This document shows, piece by piece, positions 40,001 to 52,000 of a stretch of 64,000 nucleotides of DNA. Location: NCBI RefSeq assembly GCF_000372725.1, contig NW_005199770.1, forward strand, positions 357,208 to 421,207. The letters are read 5' to 3'. Made by a program: the position numbers and the translations under genes. The notes beneath the pieces are model-generated. The model did no database searches. It was not told the origin of the DNA and saw only the letters and a program-made list of their open reading frames with translations. Position 1 is the stretch's first letter. Every line of letters begins with the position of its first letter. Origin of the DNA: Emiliania huxleyi CCMP1516 (lineage: Eukaryota; Haptophyta; Isochrysidales; Noelaerhabdaceae).

Positions 40001-43000
40001 GCTGGGCGTCGACTCGATCAAGCGCGTCGAGATCCTGAGCGAGGTGCAGAAGCAGCTCAGCGTCGAGGCGCAGGACGTGGCCGCGCTCTCGCGCACGCAG
40101 ACCGTCGGCGAGGTCGTCGACGCGATGCTCAAGGAGATCCGCTCGCAGGGCGGCGGCGTCGCTGCGGCGGCGGCGTCCGCGCCGCCGCCGGCCGCGCCGT
40201 CGCCGTCCGCGGCGCCTCCGGGCGTGTCGTCGGAGAAGGCGACCGAGACGGTGCTGGCCGTGCTCGCCGCCAAGACGGGGTACGAGCCGGAGATGATCGA
40301 GATGGACATGGCGCTGGAGACGGAGCTGGGCGTCGACTCGATCAAGCGCGTCGAGATCCTGAGCGAGGTGCAGAAGCAGCTCAGCGTCGAGGCGCAGGAC
40401 GTTGCCGCGCTCTCGCGCACGCAGACCGTCGGCGAGGTCGTCGACGCGATGCTCAAGGAGATCCGCTCGCAGGGCGGCGGCGTCGCTGCGGCGGCGGTGT
40501 CCGCGCCGCCGCCGGCCGCGCCGTCGCCATCCGCGGCGCCTCCGGGCGTGTCGTCGGAGAAGGCGACCGAGACGGTGCTGGCCGTGCTCGCCGCCAAGAC
40601 GGGGTACGAGCCGGAGATGATCGAGATGGACATGGCGCTGGAGACGGAGCTGGGCGTCGACTCGATCAAGCGCGTCGAGATCCTGAGCGAGGTGCAGAAG
40701 CAGCTCAGCGTCGAGGCGCAGGACGTGGCCGCGCTCTCGCGCACGCAGACCGTCGGCGAGGTCGTCGACGCGATGCTCAAGGAGATCCGCTCGCAGGGCG
40801 GCGGCGTAGTGGGCTCCCAGCCCGTCTCCTCGGCTCCATCCCGGTCGCTATCCATTGCCTCCATCGGCTCCACGCCCGACATGGCCACCGCCCTCGCGTC
40901 CACGCGGCGCCCGTCGCCTCCCTCCACCAAGGAGGGTGCCGATACCGCCGCTCACGACGCGATCTCGGCTGCGTCCGACGTGACCGTGTCCTACGCGGCA
41001 ACGCTGCCCATCTCGCCGCCTCTGGCCCTGCAGATCGGCTTCGACCGGAAGCGCCCCGTCCTCGTCGTCGATGACGGGTCTCCTTTCACCGCCGAGCTGG
41101 TCGCCTCGCTGAGCGGCTCCGTCGACTGCCACGTCATCGTGCTGTCGTGGTCCGGCGTGCAGGTGCGCGGCGCCACCACCATCCGGCTGCAAGACACCTC
41201 GGAGGCTGCGCTCAAGTCGGCGATCGGCTCCATCACTGCGCAGCACGGCGCCCCCTCCGGCTTCGTCTACCAGCACAGCGCCGCCTGCGCCGGCGACGAC
41301 CACGCGCAGCTCCGCTGGGCGCTGCTGGCCGCAAAGCACCTGCAGCCGCACCTGCAGCAGGCGGTGACGCCGAGCGGCGGCAAGGTCGGCCGCTGCTTCT
41401 TCGTCGGCATCGCGCGCATGAATAACGACGGCTGCCTCGGCATTGTCAACAGCATCCGCTCCGGCGCGGCGGCTCCGGTCGAGGCGGGGCTGCAGGGCGT
41501 CCTGAGTGCGCAGCGCGGCGCCATCTTCGGCCTCGTCAAGGCGCTCGCGCTCGAGTGGCCCCACGTGTTTTGCCGCGGCATCGATCTCGACGGCGCCATC
41601 GGCGCAAAGGCGGCGGCGCGGCTGGTGCAGAGCGAGATCGGCTGCGCCGACCGCACGCTGCGCGAGGTCGGGTACGGCGCGAGCTGCCAGCGCCACGCTT
41701 CGACCGCCAAGGAGCTGCTCACGCCCGGCGCGAGCGAGGGCGCCCGCCCCGCCTTTTTGCCCACCGACGTGCTCCTCGTCTCGGGCGGCGCGCGCGGCAT
41801 CACGCCGCTCTGCATGGGCGCGCTCGCCAAGCGCGTCGGCGGCGGCACCTTCATCCTGGTCGGCCGCTCGGCCGTCAAGGAGGAGCCGGCGTGGGCGCGG
41901 GCGGTGGCCGACTCGGGCAAGCCGCTCGAGAAAGCGGCCTACGCGCACATGAAGGCCGAGTTTGCGGCGGGGCGCGGGCCAAAGCCGACGCCAAAGAGCC
42001 TCGACCAGCTCGTCGGGCAGGTGCGGGCCAGCCGCGAGGTGCTCGAGTCGAAGCGGCAGATCGAGTCGCGCGGCGGGCGCGCCGTGTACATGCCGTGCGA
42101 CACCAACGACGCCGCCAAGGTCGCCGCGGCGGTGCGCGCCGTCAAGACGCAGCACGGCCTGCAGGTGACCGGCATCGTGCACGCGGCCGGTGTGCTGCGC
42201 GACAAGAACGTCGAGAAGAAGGAGGCGGCCGACTTCGACGCCGTGTACGGCGTCAAGGTTGGCGGCCTCGCCAACATGCTGCAGGCGCTCGCGCCGGCCG
42301 AGCGACGCTCGCTGCGCCACCTGGTCGTCTTCTCGTCGCTCGCCGGCTTCCACGGCAACGCGGGGCAGACCGACTACGCGATGGCCAACGACGCGCTTTC
42401 CAAGATGGTCCACCGCTTCGGCGCGTCCCATCCCGGCTGCTCGGTGCGCGCGCTCTGCTTTGGTCCGTGGGACGGCGGCATGGTGAGCGCGACGCTCAAG
42501 GCGCACTTCAAGGCGCAGGGCATCCAGATCATCCCGCGCGAGGAGGGCGCCACGCAGGTCGCCGCCCTCCTCTCCCTCGGCGGGGCCGACCGCTCGCAGT
42601 GCCTCGTCGGCAACTGGGCGCTGCCACCGGTGCCGCCGCGTGAGGCGGCGACGGCCCTCAACTTCACCCTGCGCTCGCCGGCGACGTCCGGCGGCTACAA
42701 CGGCTTCCTGGACGCGCACGTCGTCCGCGGGCGGCGCGTCGTGCCGATGACCTGCGCGGCGTCGCTCATGGCCACCACCGTGCTGCGCGCGCACCCCGGC
42801 TTCCACCTGGCGCGGGTCCAGGACGTGCAGCTCTTCGGAGGCCTCTTCGCCGACGAGGACACCGAGGTGACGCTGACGATGAAGCGCGCCAGCGCGCCGG
42901 ACGCGGCCGAGCTCGAGATCGCCTGCCGCATGGCCGCCGCGAGCGGGGGCGCGCGCGCCGCGCCGGCGTACGGCGCAACGGTGGTGCTCTCGACGACCGC

Positions 43001-46000
43001 CGCCGCTGTGCCGTGCGGCGTGGGCTGCGGCAGCCAGCCGGGCAGCGTCGCCGCCCTGTACGACGGCGAGACGCTCTTCCACGGGCCCGCGCTGCAGCAC
43101 ATCGCGCACGCCGCCATCAGCGGCGACGTGCTCACGGCGAAGTGTGTCAACGTGTCGCTCGACGCGGCGGAGGCCGGCCAGTTCGAGTCGACGCGCACTT
43201 GCGTCAACGGCTTCGCGGCCGACGCGATGATGCAGGCGATGCTCGTCGCGGCGCGGAGCAAGCTCGGCGCTGCCTCGCTGCCGTCCACCATCGGGTCGCT
43301 CGAGTGGCACCGCCCCATCGCGCCCGGCGGCGAGTACCGCCTCACGCTCGAGTTTGCAACCTCGCCCACCGGCTGCACCGCCACCTGCTACCTGCACGAC
43401 GCGGCCGGAGTGGCGTACGCCACCGGCCGGCAGCTCGCCGTCACGATCAACCGCGGCCTCGACTTCCGGGCGGCGGGCAAGGCCGCGGCGGGCAGCAAGG
43501 CGGCGGGCAAGGCGGCCACCGCCCGGCGCACGCCCACCGACGACCCGCGCATCGCCATCGTCGGCATGGCGGCGCGCTACGCCGGCGCGCCCGACTTGGA
43601 CGCGTTCTGGCGGCTGCTCAGCTCGGGCGAGGTCGGGACCGGCTCCATCTCGCCGGCGCAGCTGGGCGTGGGCTCGATGGACTCGCACTACGGCGGCTCG
43701 AGCGCAAAGGTGCAGGGCGCCGACTGCATCAAGAACGACCAGTACGGCTCGATCGATCCCGTCGAGTCGGAGCACGAGCTGCTGCTCCACCTCGCGCGCG
43801 AGGCGCTCAAGGACGCGGGCAGCCCCGACGTCGCGTCCCGCTGCGGTATCGTCTCGGGCTGCCTCTCCTTCCCGAGCGACAACATGCAGCGCGCGCTGCA
43901 GCGCGACGTGTACGAGGGCGCGCTCGAGCGCGCCTACGGGCAGACGCCGTCGATGCAGGCGACCGCCGGCACGCCGTGGATGGCGCTGGGCCGCAAGCCG
44001 CCCGTCGACACCGAGCGCGCCGCCGCCCTCGCCGAGGTCGACCCCGCCTCCTTCGTGGCGGCCGAGATCGGGCTGTCTGCCGGCACGCCGCGGCTGTGCC
44101 TCGACGCCGCGTGCGCCTCCGCCCTCTACTGCATGAAGCTCGCGCAGGACTACCTCGTGACGGGAGACGCCGACGTGATGCTCTGCGGCGCGTCCTGCCT
44201 CCCCGAGCCGATGTTCGTCCTCTCAGGCTTCTCCGCCTTCCAGGCGCTGCCGCCGAAGGAGGGCGGCACCTCGGCGCCCTTCGACGCAAAGACGGGCGGG
44301 CTCACGCCGGGCGAGGGCGGCGCCATCTTTGTGATGAAGCGGCTGGCCGACGCCGAGCGCGACGGCGACCGCATCCACGGCGTGCTGCTCGGCGCGCACG
44401 TCTCGAACGCTGGCTGCGGCCTGCCGCTCAAGCCGCACTCGGAGTCGGAGCACCAGTGCCTCGCGGAGACGTACTCCAAGTTTGGGCTGTCCAAGGCGTC
44501 GCCGCAGTACATCGAGTGCCACGCGACGGGCACGCCGCAGGGCGACATGTGCGAGCTCGACGCGATGCGCAAGTTCTTTGGCGCCGCGCAGCTGCCACTC
44601 CTCGGCTCGTCCAAGGGCACGTGCGGCCACACCCTCACCGCGGCCGGGTTTGCGGGCGCGTGCAAGCTGCTCCTCGCGATGAAGCACGGCGTCATCCCTC
44701 CGACGCCAAAGCTGACCCGCCCGCTCGACAAGAACATCATCACGGCGAAGACGGCGTGGCCCGAGGTCGCCAACGGCGCGCCGCGGCGCGCCGGCCTCTC
44801 CGCCTTCGGCTTTGGCGGGACCAACGCGCACGCCGTCCTTGAGCAGCACTCGCCCACCGCGGCGGCGCCGCCAAAGGGCCTCGGCGGCCCGCCCGCCGGG
44901 GCGAAGCTCGCCATCGTCGGCATGGCGGCGCGTTTTGGCACCCTCGCCGACCTGACCGCGCTGGAGCGCGCCGTGCACGACGGCGGCGACGGCGCGTGCG
45001 AGCTGCCGCCCAAGCGGTGGCGCTTCCTCGCCGAGGACGCGGCGTTCCGCGAGTCGATCGGCGTGCCGGAGCAGAGCCCGGTGAGCGGCTGCTTCGTCGA
45101 CAAGATCGACGTCGACTATGAGCGGCTCAAGCTGCCGCTGCTGCCGGAGGACGAGCTGCAGCCGCAGCAGCTGCTCGCCCTCTCCACCATCGACCGCGCC
45201 CTCCTTGACAGCGGCGGCGCCGTGTCCAAGGGCGGCAAGGTCGCGGTGCTGATCGGCCTCTCGACCGACATGGAGCTCTACCGCCACCGCGCCCGCGTGG
45301 CGATGCGCGAGCGGCTCGGGCTCACGCCGGACTCGACGCTGACGGAGGAGCAGGCCAGCCTGCTCTCGCACGTGAGCAACGTCGCCACGTCGACGAGCTA
45401 CACCTCCAACATCGGCAACATCATCGCCACGCGGATCGCATCGACGTGGGGCTTCACTGGCCCCGCCTTCTCGGTGACCCAGGGCGCAAACTCGGTCTAC
45501 CGCTGCCTCGAGCTCGCGAGCAAGTGGCTCGCGCGCGGCGAGGTGGAGGCGGCCGTCATCGCAGGCGTCGACCTGAACGGCAGCGCCGAGGCGCTCTTCA
45601 CCAAGACACGCAACGGCGTGCGGCTGTCGCACGCGCAGCAGCCGGCCGCCTCCTTCGACGCCTCGAGCGACGGCGTATTTGTCGGCGAGGGCGCGGGCGC
45701 GCTCGTGCTCAAGCGGATGGCAGCCTGCGACCTGGCGGCGGCGACGGCGCCGCGCGTGTACGCCTCGATCGATGCCGTCGCCGAAGAGCCCTCCGTCGAG
45801 GCTGCTGCGGCGGCCGCACTCGCCACCGGCGGCGTCGACGCGAGCGCCGTCGAGTGCGTCGCACTCTAGCGGCGAGCGGCGTGAACCTTCCCTGACCCTT
45901 TCTGACCCCCTCCTACAGGTACGTCGAGCTCTCAGCGGACGGCGATCGGCGCATCGACGACGCGGAGGTCAAGGGTGTGGCGAGCGCGTACGCGGGCTCG

Positions 46001-49000
46001 CCGTCGAGCCGGTCGGTCGCGGTGGGCACCGTCAAGGCGAACGTCGGGCACGTCGGCCACTCGAGCGGAGCCGCGGCGCTGATCAAGACGGCGCTCTGCC
46101 TGCACGGCCGCTACCTGCCGCAGCTGCCTCGCTGGTCGAGGCCGCAGCAGCACATGCAGTCGACGTGGGAGGGCTCGCAGCTCTACGCGTGCGCCTCGTC
46201 GCGCGCATGGGTCAAGAACGCGGGCGGCCTCCGCCGCGCCGCCGTCTCGGGGGTCGCCGCGTCGGCGCCCGGCTCTGCCTTCCACGTCTTGCTCTCCGAC
46301 GTGCCGGCCTGCCACGAGACGCACAACGTGCTGTCCCTCGACCCGGCGGCGCCCAAGCTCGTCACGCTGCGCGCGTCCACCGCCGGCGAGATCGTCGCCG
46401 CCGTCGAGGCCTCCCTCGCCCGCATCGAGGCGGCGGCCGGCAGCGCGGACGCGGAGTTCGGCCTGCTCCTCCACCAGACGGTGGTGGCCGAGGCGAGCGC
46501 GGCGCCGCTCCTGACGCTCTGCCTCGTGACGACCGCCGCCAAGCTCGCGACCGAGCTCAAGCACGCGGCCAAGGGCGTCGGCATCTCGATCCGCGTGGGC
46601 AAGGACTACACCTCTCCCTCGGGCTCCTTCTTCACCCCCTCGCCGATGCGCTCCGACCGCGTGGCCTTCATGTACGGCGACGGCGCGAGCCCGTACGCCG
46701 GCTTCGACGCGGGGCTGCACCGCATCGCGCCCGGCCTGCACGAGACCGTGGAGAAGGGCACGACCGACATGTGGGCGCGGAGCGACGAGGCGTGGAACCC
46801 GCGCGCCGTCTCGCTCGACGAGCTCGGCGACAAGAGCGCCGCCTTTGACAAGGACCAGGTCGAGATGTTCCGCGGCGGCGTCTACCACGCCTTCTGCAAC
46901 ACGGCGGTGGCGCGCGAGGTGCTCGGCGTCGCGCCGCGCGCCGCGTGCGGCCTCTCGCTCGGCGAGGTGTCGATGCTCTTCGCCTTCGGCCCCGAGAATG
47001 CCAAGAAGTCCGACCAGCTCACCGCGCGGCTGGCGGCGTCGCCGGTGTGGACCGAGCAGCTCGCCGTCAAGATGAACGCGCTGCGCTCGGCGTGGGGGCT
47101 GCCCGCCGACGCGCCGGTGGGGAGCTTTTGGCGCGGCTTCGTGCTGCACGCCACCAAGGCGCAGGTGGCGCAGGGGATCGAGGCGATGGGCGCCGCGGCC
47201 GGCTGCGTGCGCCTCCTCATCGTCAACGACAACAAGTCGTGCCTGATCGCCGGCAAGCCGGAGCAGTGCGAGGCCCTCATCGCGCGCCTCGGCTGCCAGT
47301 CGTCGCCGCTCGAGCAGGGGATGGTCGGCCACTGCGCCGAGGTTGGCCCGCACAAGGCCGCCATCTCGCACATCCACGGCATGCTCTCGATGCCGCCGGC
47401 GTCCGACGTGCAGCTGTTCTGGTCGTCGGGCGCGCGCGTCGAGCCCTTGAGCGACAAGAATGGCGCGCATGTCGGCGACCTGTGCGCCGAGCTGTACAAC
47501 AAGCTGGCCGACTTTGAGCGCGTCGTGCACGCCGTCCACGCCAAGCAGTACGACGTATTTGTCGAGCTCGGCTCGGGCGACAAGCGCGCCGCCGCGGTGC
47601 ACAGCATCCTCTCCGAGGGCGGCGCGCGGCACGTGGCCGTCGCCATCGACGCCAAGGGGCAGCCCGCGTGGCAGCAGATGCTGCGGATGGCGGCCAAGCT
47701 CATCTCGCACGGCGGCACCGGCTGCGGCGTCCGCAAGCTCTACCACCCGAAGCTGCTCGCCGAGGCTGCGCAGGTGGCCTCCGGCACGGCGCCAAAGCCG
47801 AGCAAGCTGCGCCGCCTCATCGAGATCAACGGCCGCTTCAACAGCTCGAGCACGCCGCGCCCGTCGAGGATGTCGACGCCGATGGACGAGCGGCTGCTGC
47901 GCACCATCAAGCGCATTCCCACTGCCTTCACGGAGGGCGCCACGATGGAGTCGTCGCTGGCGGCGCGCACGCCGAGCACGGCGTCGCTGCTCGAGGTCGA
48001 GGGCGGCGGCACCTTTGGCTCGAAGGGGTCGGCGCTCGAGTACGAGATAGAGTACCAGCGCGAGCAGGCGCGCAAGTACAAGGGCCCGCTCCTGTGGGAC
48101 TTCGACGACCTGCTCGAGTACGCCGAGGGCAACATCGCCCCCGTCTTCAACAAGCACCTCTCCGGCTCCCACCCTCCGTGGGCGGAGGTGCCAGCACCCG
48201 CCCCTCGCCCCCCTCATCGCCCCTCGCCCGGCCTCGCGCCTCTCTCGCCTCCAGCCAACACGCCACGTCAACCCCTCAGGTGGACTCGTACCCGTACTGC
48301 TGCCGGCTGCCGCAGCGCGAGTACCTGCTCTGCTCGCGCGTCACCAAGATGCAGGCAACGACGAACGTGTTCGAGTCGTGCACCATGACCACCGAGTACG
48401 ACCTGCCGCCCAACGGCGAGCTGAGCGAGGGCGGCCAGATCCCGTGGGCCGTGCTGGTCGAGTCGGGCCAGTGCGACCTGATGCTCATCTCGTACCTGGG
48501 CGTCGACTTCCAGAACAAGGGCCGCAAGGCGTACCGGCTGCTCGACACGACGCTCACCTTCTTCGGCGTCGCGCAGGAGGGGCAGACCCTCGTGTACGAC
48601 ATCAAGATCAACTCCTTCGCCAAGAAGGCGCGCAGACGCAACTAGCACGCGCGCCCCCTCCGGCTCCGACAGCCAGCACCTAGAACCTCTTGCCGAGGCA
48701 CCTCCCCACAGACACCCTGTCCCACTCTCACGCACTCCTCCCTAGGCGGGCCTCGTCTCGATGTTCTTCTTCGAGTACAACTGCTACTGCGACGGCAAGC
48801 TGCTGATCGAGATGCGCAACGGCGTCGCGGGCTTCTTCTCAAAGCAGGAGCTCGACGAGGGCAAGGGCGTGGTGTGGACCGAGGCGGACCTCAAGATGCG
48901 CGCCAAGTACGCCGCCAACAAGAAGGACCCGTCGCCGTGCCACCTCGCCCTCGTCACCGACAAGAAGACCTTCTCCGAGGCGGACATGCAGAAGCTGAGC

Positions 49001-52000
49001 GACGCCGGCCACAAGCCCGGCACCTGGGGCGAGGTCATGGGCCCCTCGGCGGCCGACGTGCAGTACAAGCTCTGCGCGCGCAAGATCCTGATGGCCGACC
49101 GTGTGACGCACATCCTGCCGCGGGGCGGCGTGCACGGGCTCGGCCTGCTCGTTGGCGAGAAGATTTTGGAGCGCGACCACTGGTGCGCCTCGACCCTCCC
49201 GAGATACTCCCCTCCCTCTCCTTCCAGCCGCGCTCCTCTGAATCCACGCCGCTGCCTCCACGCGCCGCCGTCACGCCCGCGTATGCCTCCGCATCCACTC
49301 CGCGCGCACCGCCCCGCCCTCGGCCCCGCCCTGGGCACCGCTCACGGCACGGCTGCTGACTCGCCCCGCGTGTGTGTGCGCGCGCAGGTACTTCCCGTGC
49401 CACTTCAAGAACGACCAGGTGATGGCGGGCTCGCTCGTCTCGGACGGCTGCTCGCAGATCCTCAAGATGTACATGATCTACATGGGCATGCACAAGGCGG
49501 TCGAGGGCATCACCTTCACCCCCGTGCACAACCAGCCAAACAAGGTGCGCTGCCGCGGCCAAATCTCGCCGCACAAGGGCAAGCTCGTGTACTGGGTCGA
49601 GATCTCGGAGCTCGGCTTCGACAAGGAGACGGGCTACCCGTACGCAAAGGCGGACGTCAACATCATCGACATCAACTACGAGAGTGGCGAGTCGTTCGAC
49701 CACCCGTCCGAGGGGGAGCTGCTCGCCGCGCTCGAGCCGTACTGCCGCGGCAACATGAAGAAGCGGGTGGTGGTCGACTTCCGCGGCGTGGCGCTCCAGA
49801 TGGAGGGGCCTCCCACCGCCGCCCACCCCATCCTTGGCAAGCGCGTCGCGGCGGTGCAGTCCGTGCCGCGCGCGCTCGTGCCCGCGCCGCCGCCCGCCCT
49901 GTCGCGCGATCAGATGTACGCGGCCGGAGGGCTGCACCTGTCCGGCGGGCAGCGCTCGGCGCTGCCGCCGCAGCAGTTCATGAAGTGGGGGGGGGCGACC
50001 GTCGGCGGGCACAAGCTCACGTGGCACCCGTGGGCCGGCAGGGACGGCCACCCGACGCCCGGCTTCCGCGCGACCTCGTACCCGCCGCGGCCCATCTGCT
50101 TCACGCCCTTCCCAAACAACCCGAACGACACGAACCACACGCCCGGCGAGCTGCCGCTCTCGTGGGTCAACATGTGCGAGTTCATGTGCAACGACCTCTC
50201 AAAGAGCCTCGGCGACGACTTCAAGGGCTTCGACGAGGCCTCCGTCTCGCGCTCGCCCGCCTTCGACCTCGCCCTCACCACGCGCGTCCTCTCCGTGACG
50301 GGGCTCGTTGAGGAGAAGGGCTCGACCAAGTTTTACGGCACCGACCGCGACCCGTCGAGCGGCACGATGGTGGCCGAGTTCGACTGCCCCGCCGACGCGT
50401 GGTTCTTCGTCGGCGCGCCCAACGACGCGCAGATGCCCTACTCGATCCTGATGGAGATTGCGCTGCAGACGTGCGGCATTCTCACCTCGTGGAACAAGGT
50501 GCGACTCCCACGGACCCCTCCGTCCAGCCCCGCACACCCTCCCGGCTCTCCGCCCTCAGCTCTCGCGCCCCGCAGAGCCACCTCCGCCGCGCCTCCCCCA
50601 TCGTCCCTCACCCTCGCCCCCCCGCAGGCGCCGCTCACGATGTCAAAGGACCACGGCTTCAACCTGCTCTTCCGCAACCTGGACGCCACCGCCAAGCTGT
50701 ACGCGCACGTCGACCTGCGCGGCAAGACGATCGTCAACACCTCAAAGTGCACCGGCTACGCCATGCTCGGCCAGATGGGCGTCCAAAAGTTCAACACCGT
50801 GCTCGAGGTGGACGGCAAGCCCTTTTACGAGGTCGACTCGTCCTTCGGCTGGTTCCTGCCGGCGGTCTTCGAGAAGCAGGTCGGGCTCGACAACGGCGTC
50901 AAGCGCGAGTGCTGGCACGTGGCCAACAAGCACCCCGTCACCCGCTTCGCCCTCCCCGCCGACGAGGGCAAGCTCTTCGCCGGCGCCGTCGCGGCCGGCC
51001 TCGCGCCGGCCCACCTGCTCAGCCGGCGGTCGGACCAGGTTCGCTTCCTCGATGAGATCGGCCTCTCGGCGACGGGCGGCGAGCACGGTAAGGGGTACGG
51101 CCACGGCTTCAAGACCGTCGACCCGCGCGACTGGTTCTTTTCGTGCCACTTCTGGTGCGACCCCGTGATGCCGGGCTCGCTCGGCATCGAGGCGATGCAC
51201 CAAACGCTCGAGCTCTTCTGCGTGCACACGGGCCTCGGCGCGGGCATCGCCAACGCGACCTTTACGCACGACCTCGGCAAGACCACGTGGAAGTACCGCG
51301 GCCAGCTCACGCCCAAGGCCAACCGCGGCGACGTCGAGGTCCACATCAAGACGGTGGAGAAGGCCGACGGCGCCGTCACCGTCACCGCCGACGGCTACTT
51401 GTACGTCGACTCGCTCCGCGTGTACCATGCGACGGGGCTGCGCATCCGCATCGCGCCGGCCGCCGCGCACCTCCTCACCGCGCCGGCGCCGGCGCCGGCG
51501 CTGCCGCGGCCGGCGCAGAGCGCGGCCGATGTCACCACGGTCTCCGCCGCCGACGCGGCGGCGGTGCGCGAGGCGCTGCTCGAGACGGAGCAGCCGCTCG
51601 TGGTGGAGGGGCCGGGCGTGGGCGCGGTGCAGGTGCACCCGGTGCCGCTCGGGTCGCTCGGGCTGGGCTCGGCCGCCTTCATGCAGCACTACGGCGTGCA
51701 GTACCCGCTCTACACGGGCGCGATGGCCAAGGGCATCGCGTCGGCCGACCTCGTCATCGCCGCCGGCCAGCACGGCATGCTCGCGTCCTTTGGCGCGGGC
51801 GGGCTGCCGATTGGCAAGGTGACGGCGGGGCTCGACAAGATCCAGGCCGCGCTGGGCAGCAAGCCGTTCGCGGTCAACCTGATCCACTCGCCCTTCGACG
51901 ACCTGCTCGAGGAGCGCAACGTCGACCTCTTCCTCTCGCGCGGCGTGACGGTCGTCGAGGCGTCCGCCTTCATGAAGCTGACGCCGCACGTGGTGCGCTA

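Noticed and set aside
40848-43790. 980-residue antisense ORF inside the PUFA synthase (and similar ones at 37422-38888, 44223-45632, 45932-48271, 50742-53000).
   Set aside because: The sense strand encodes clear catalytic domains. The antisense frames are Arg/Ala/His-rich shadows of GC-rich codons without any motif.
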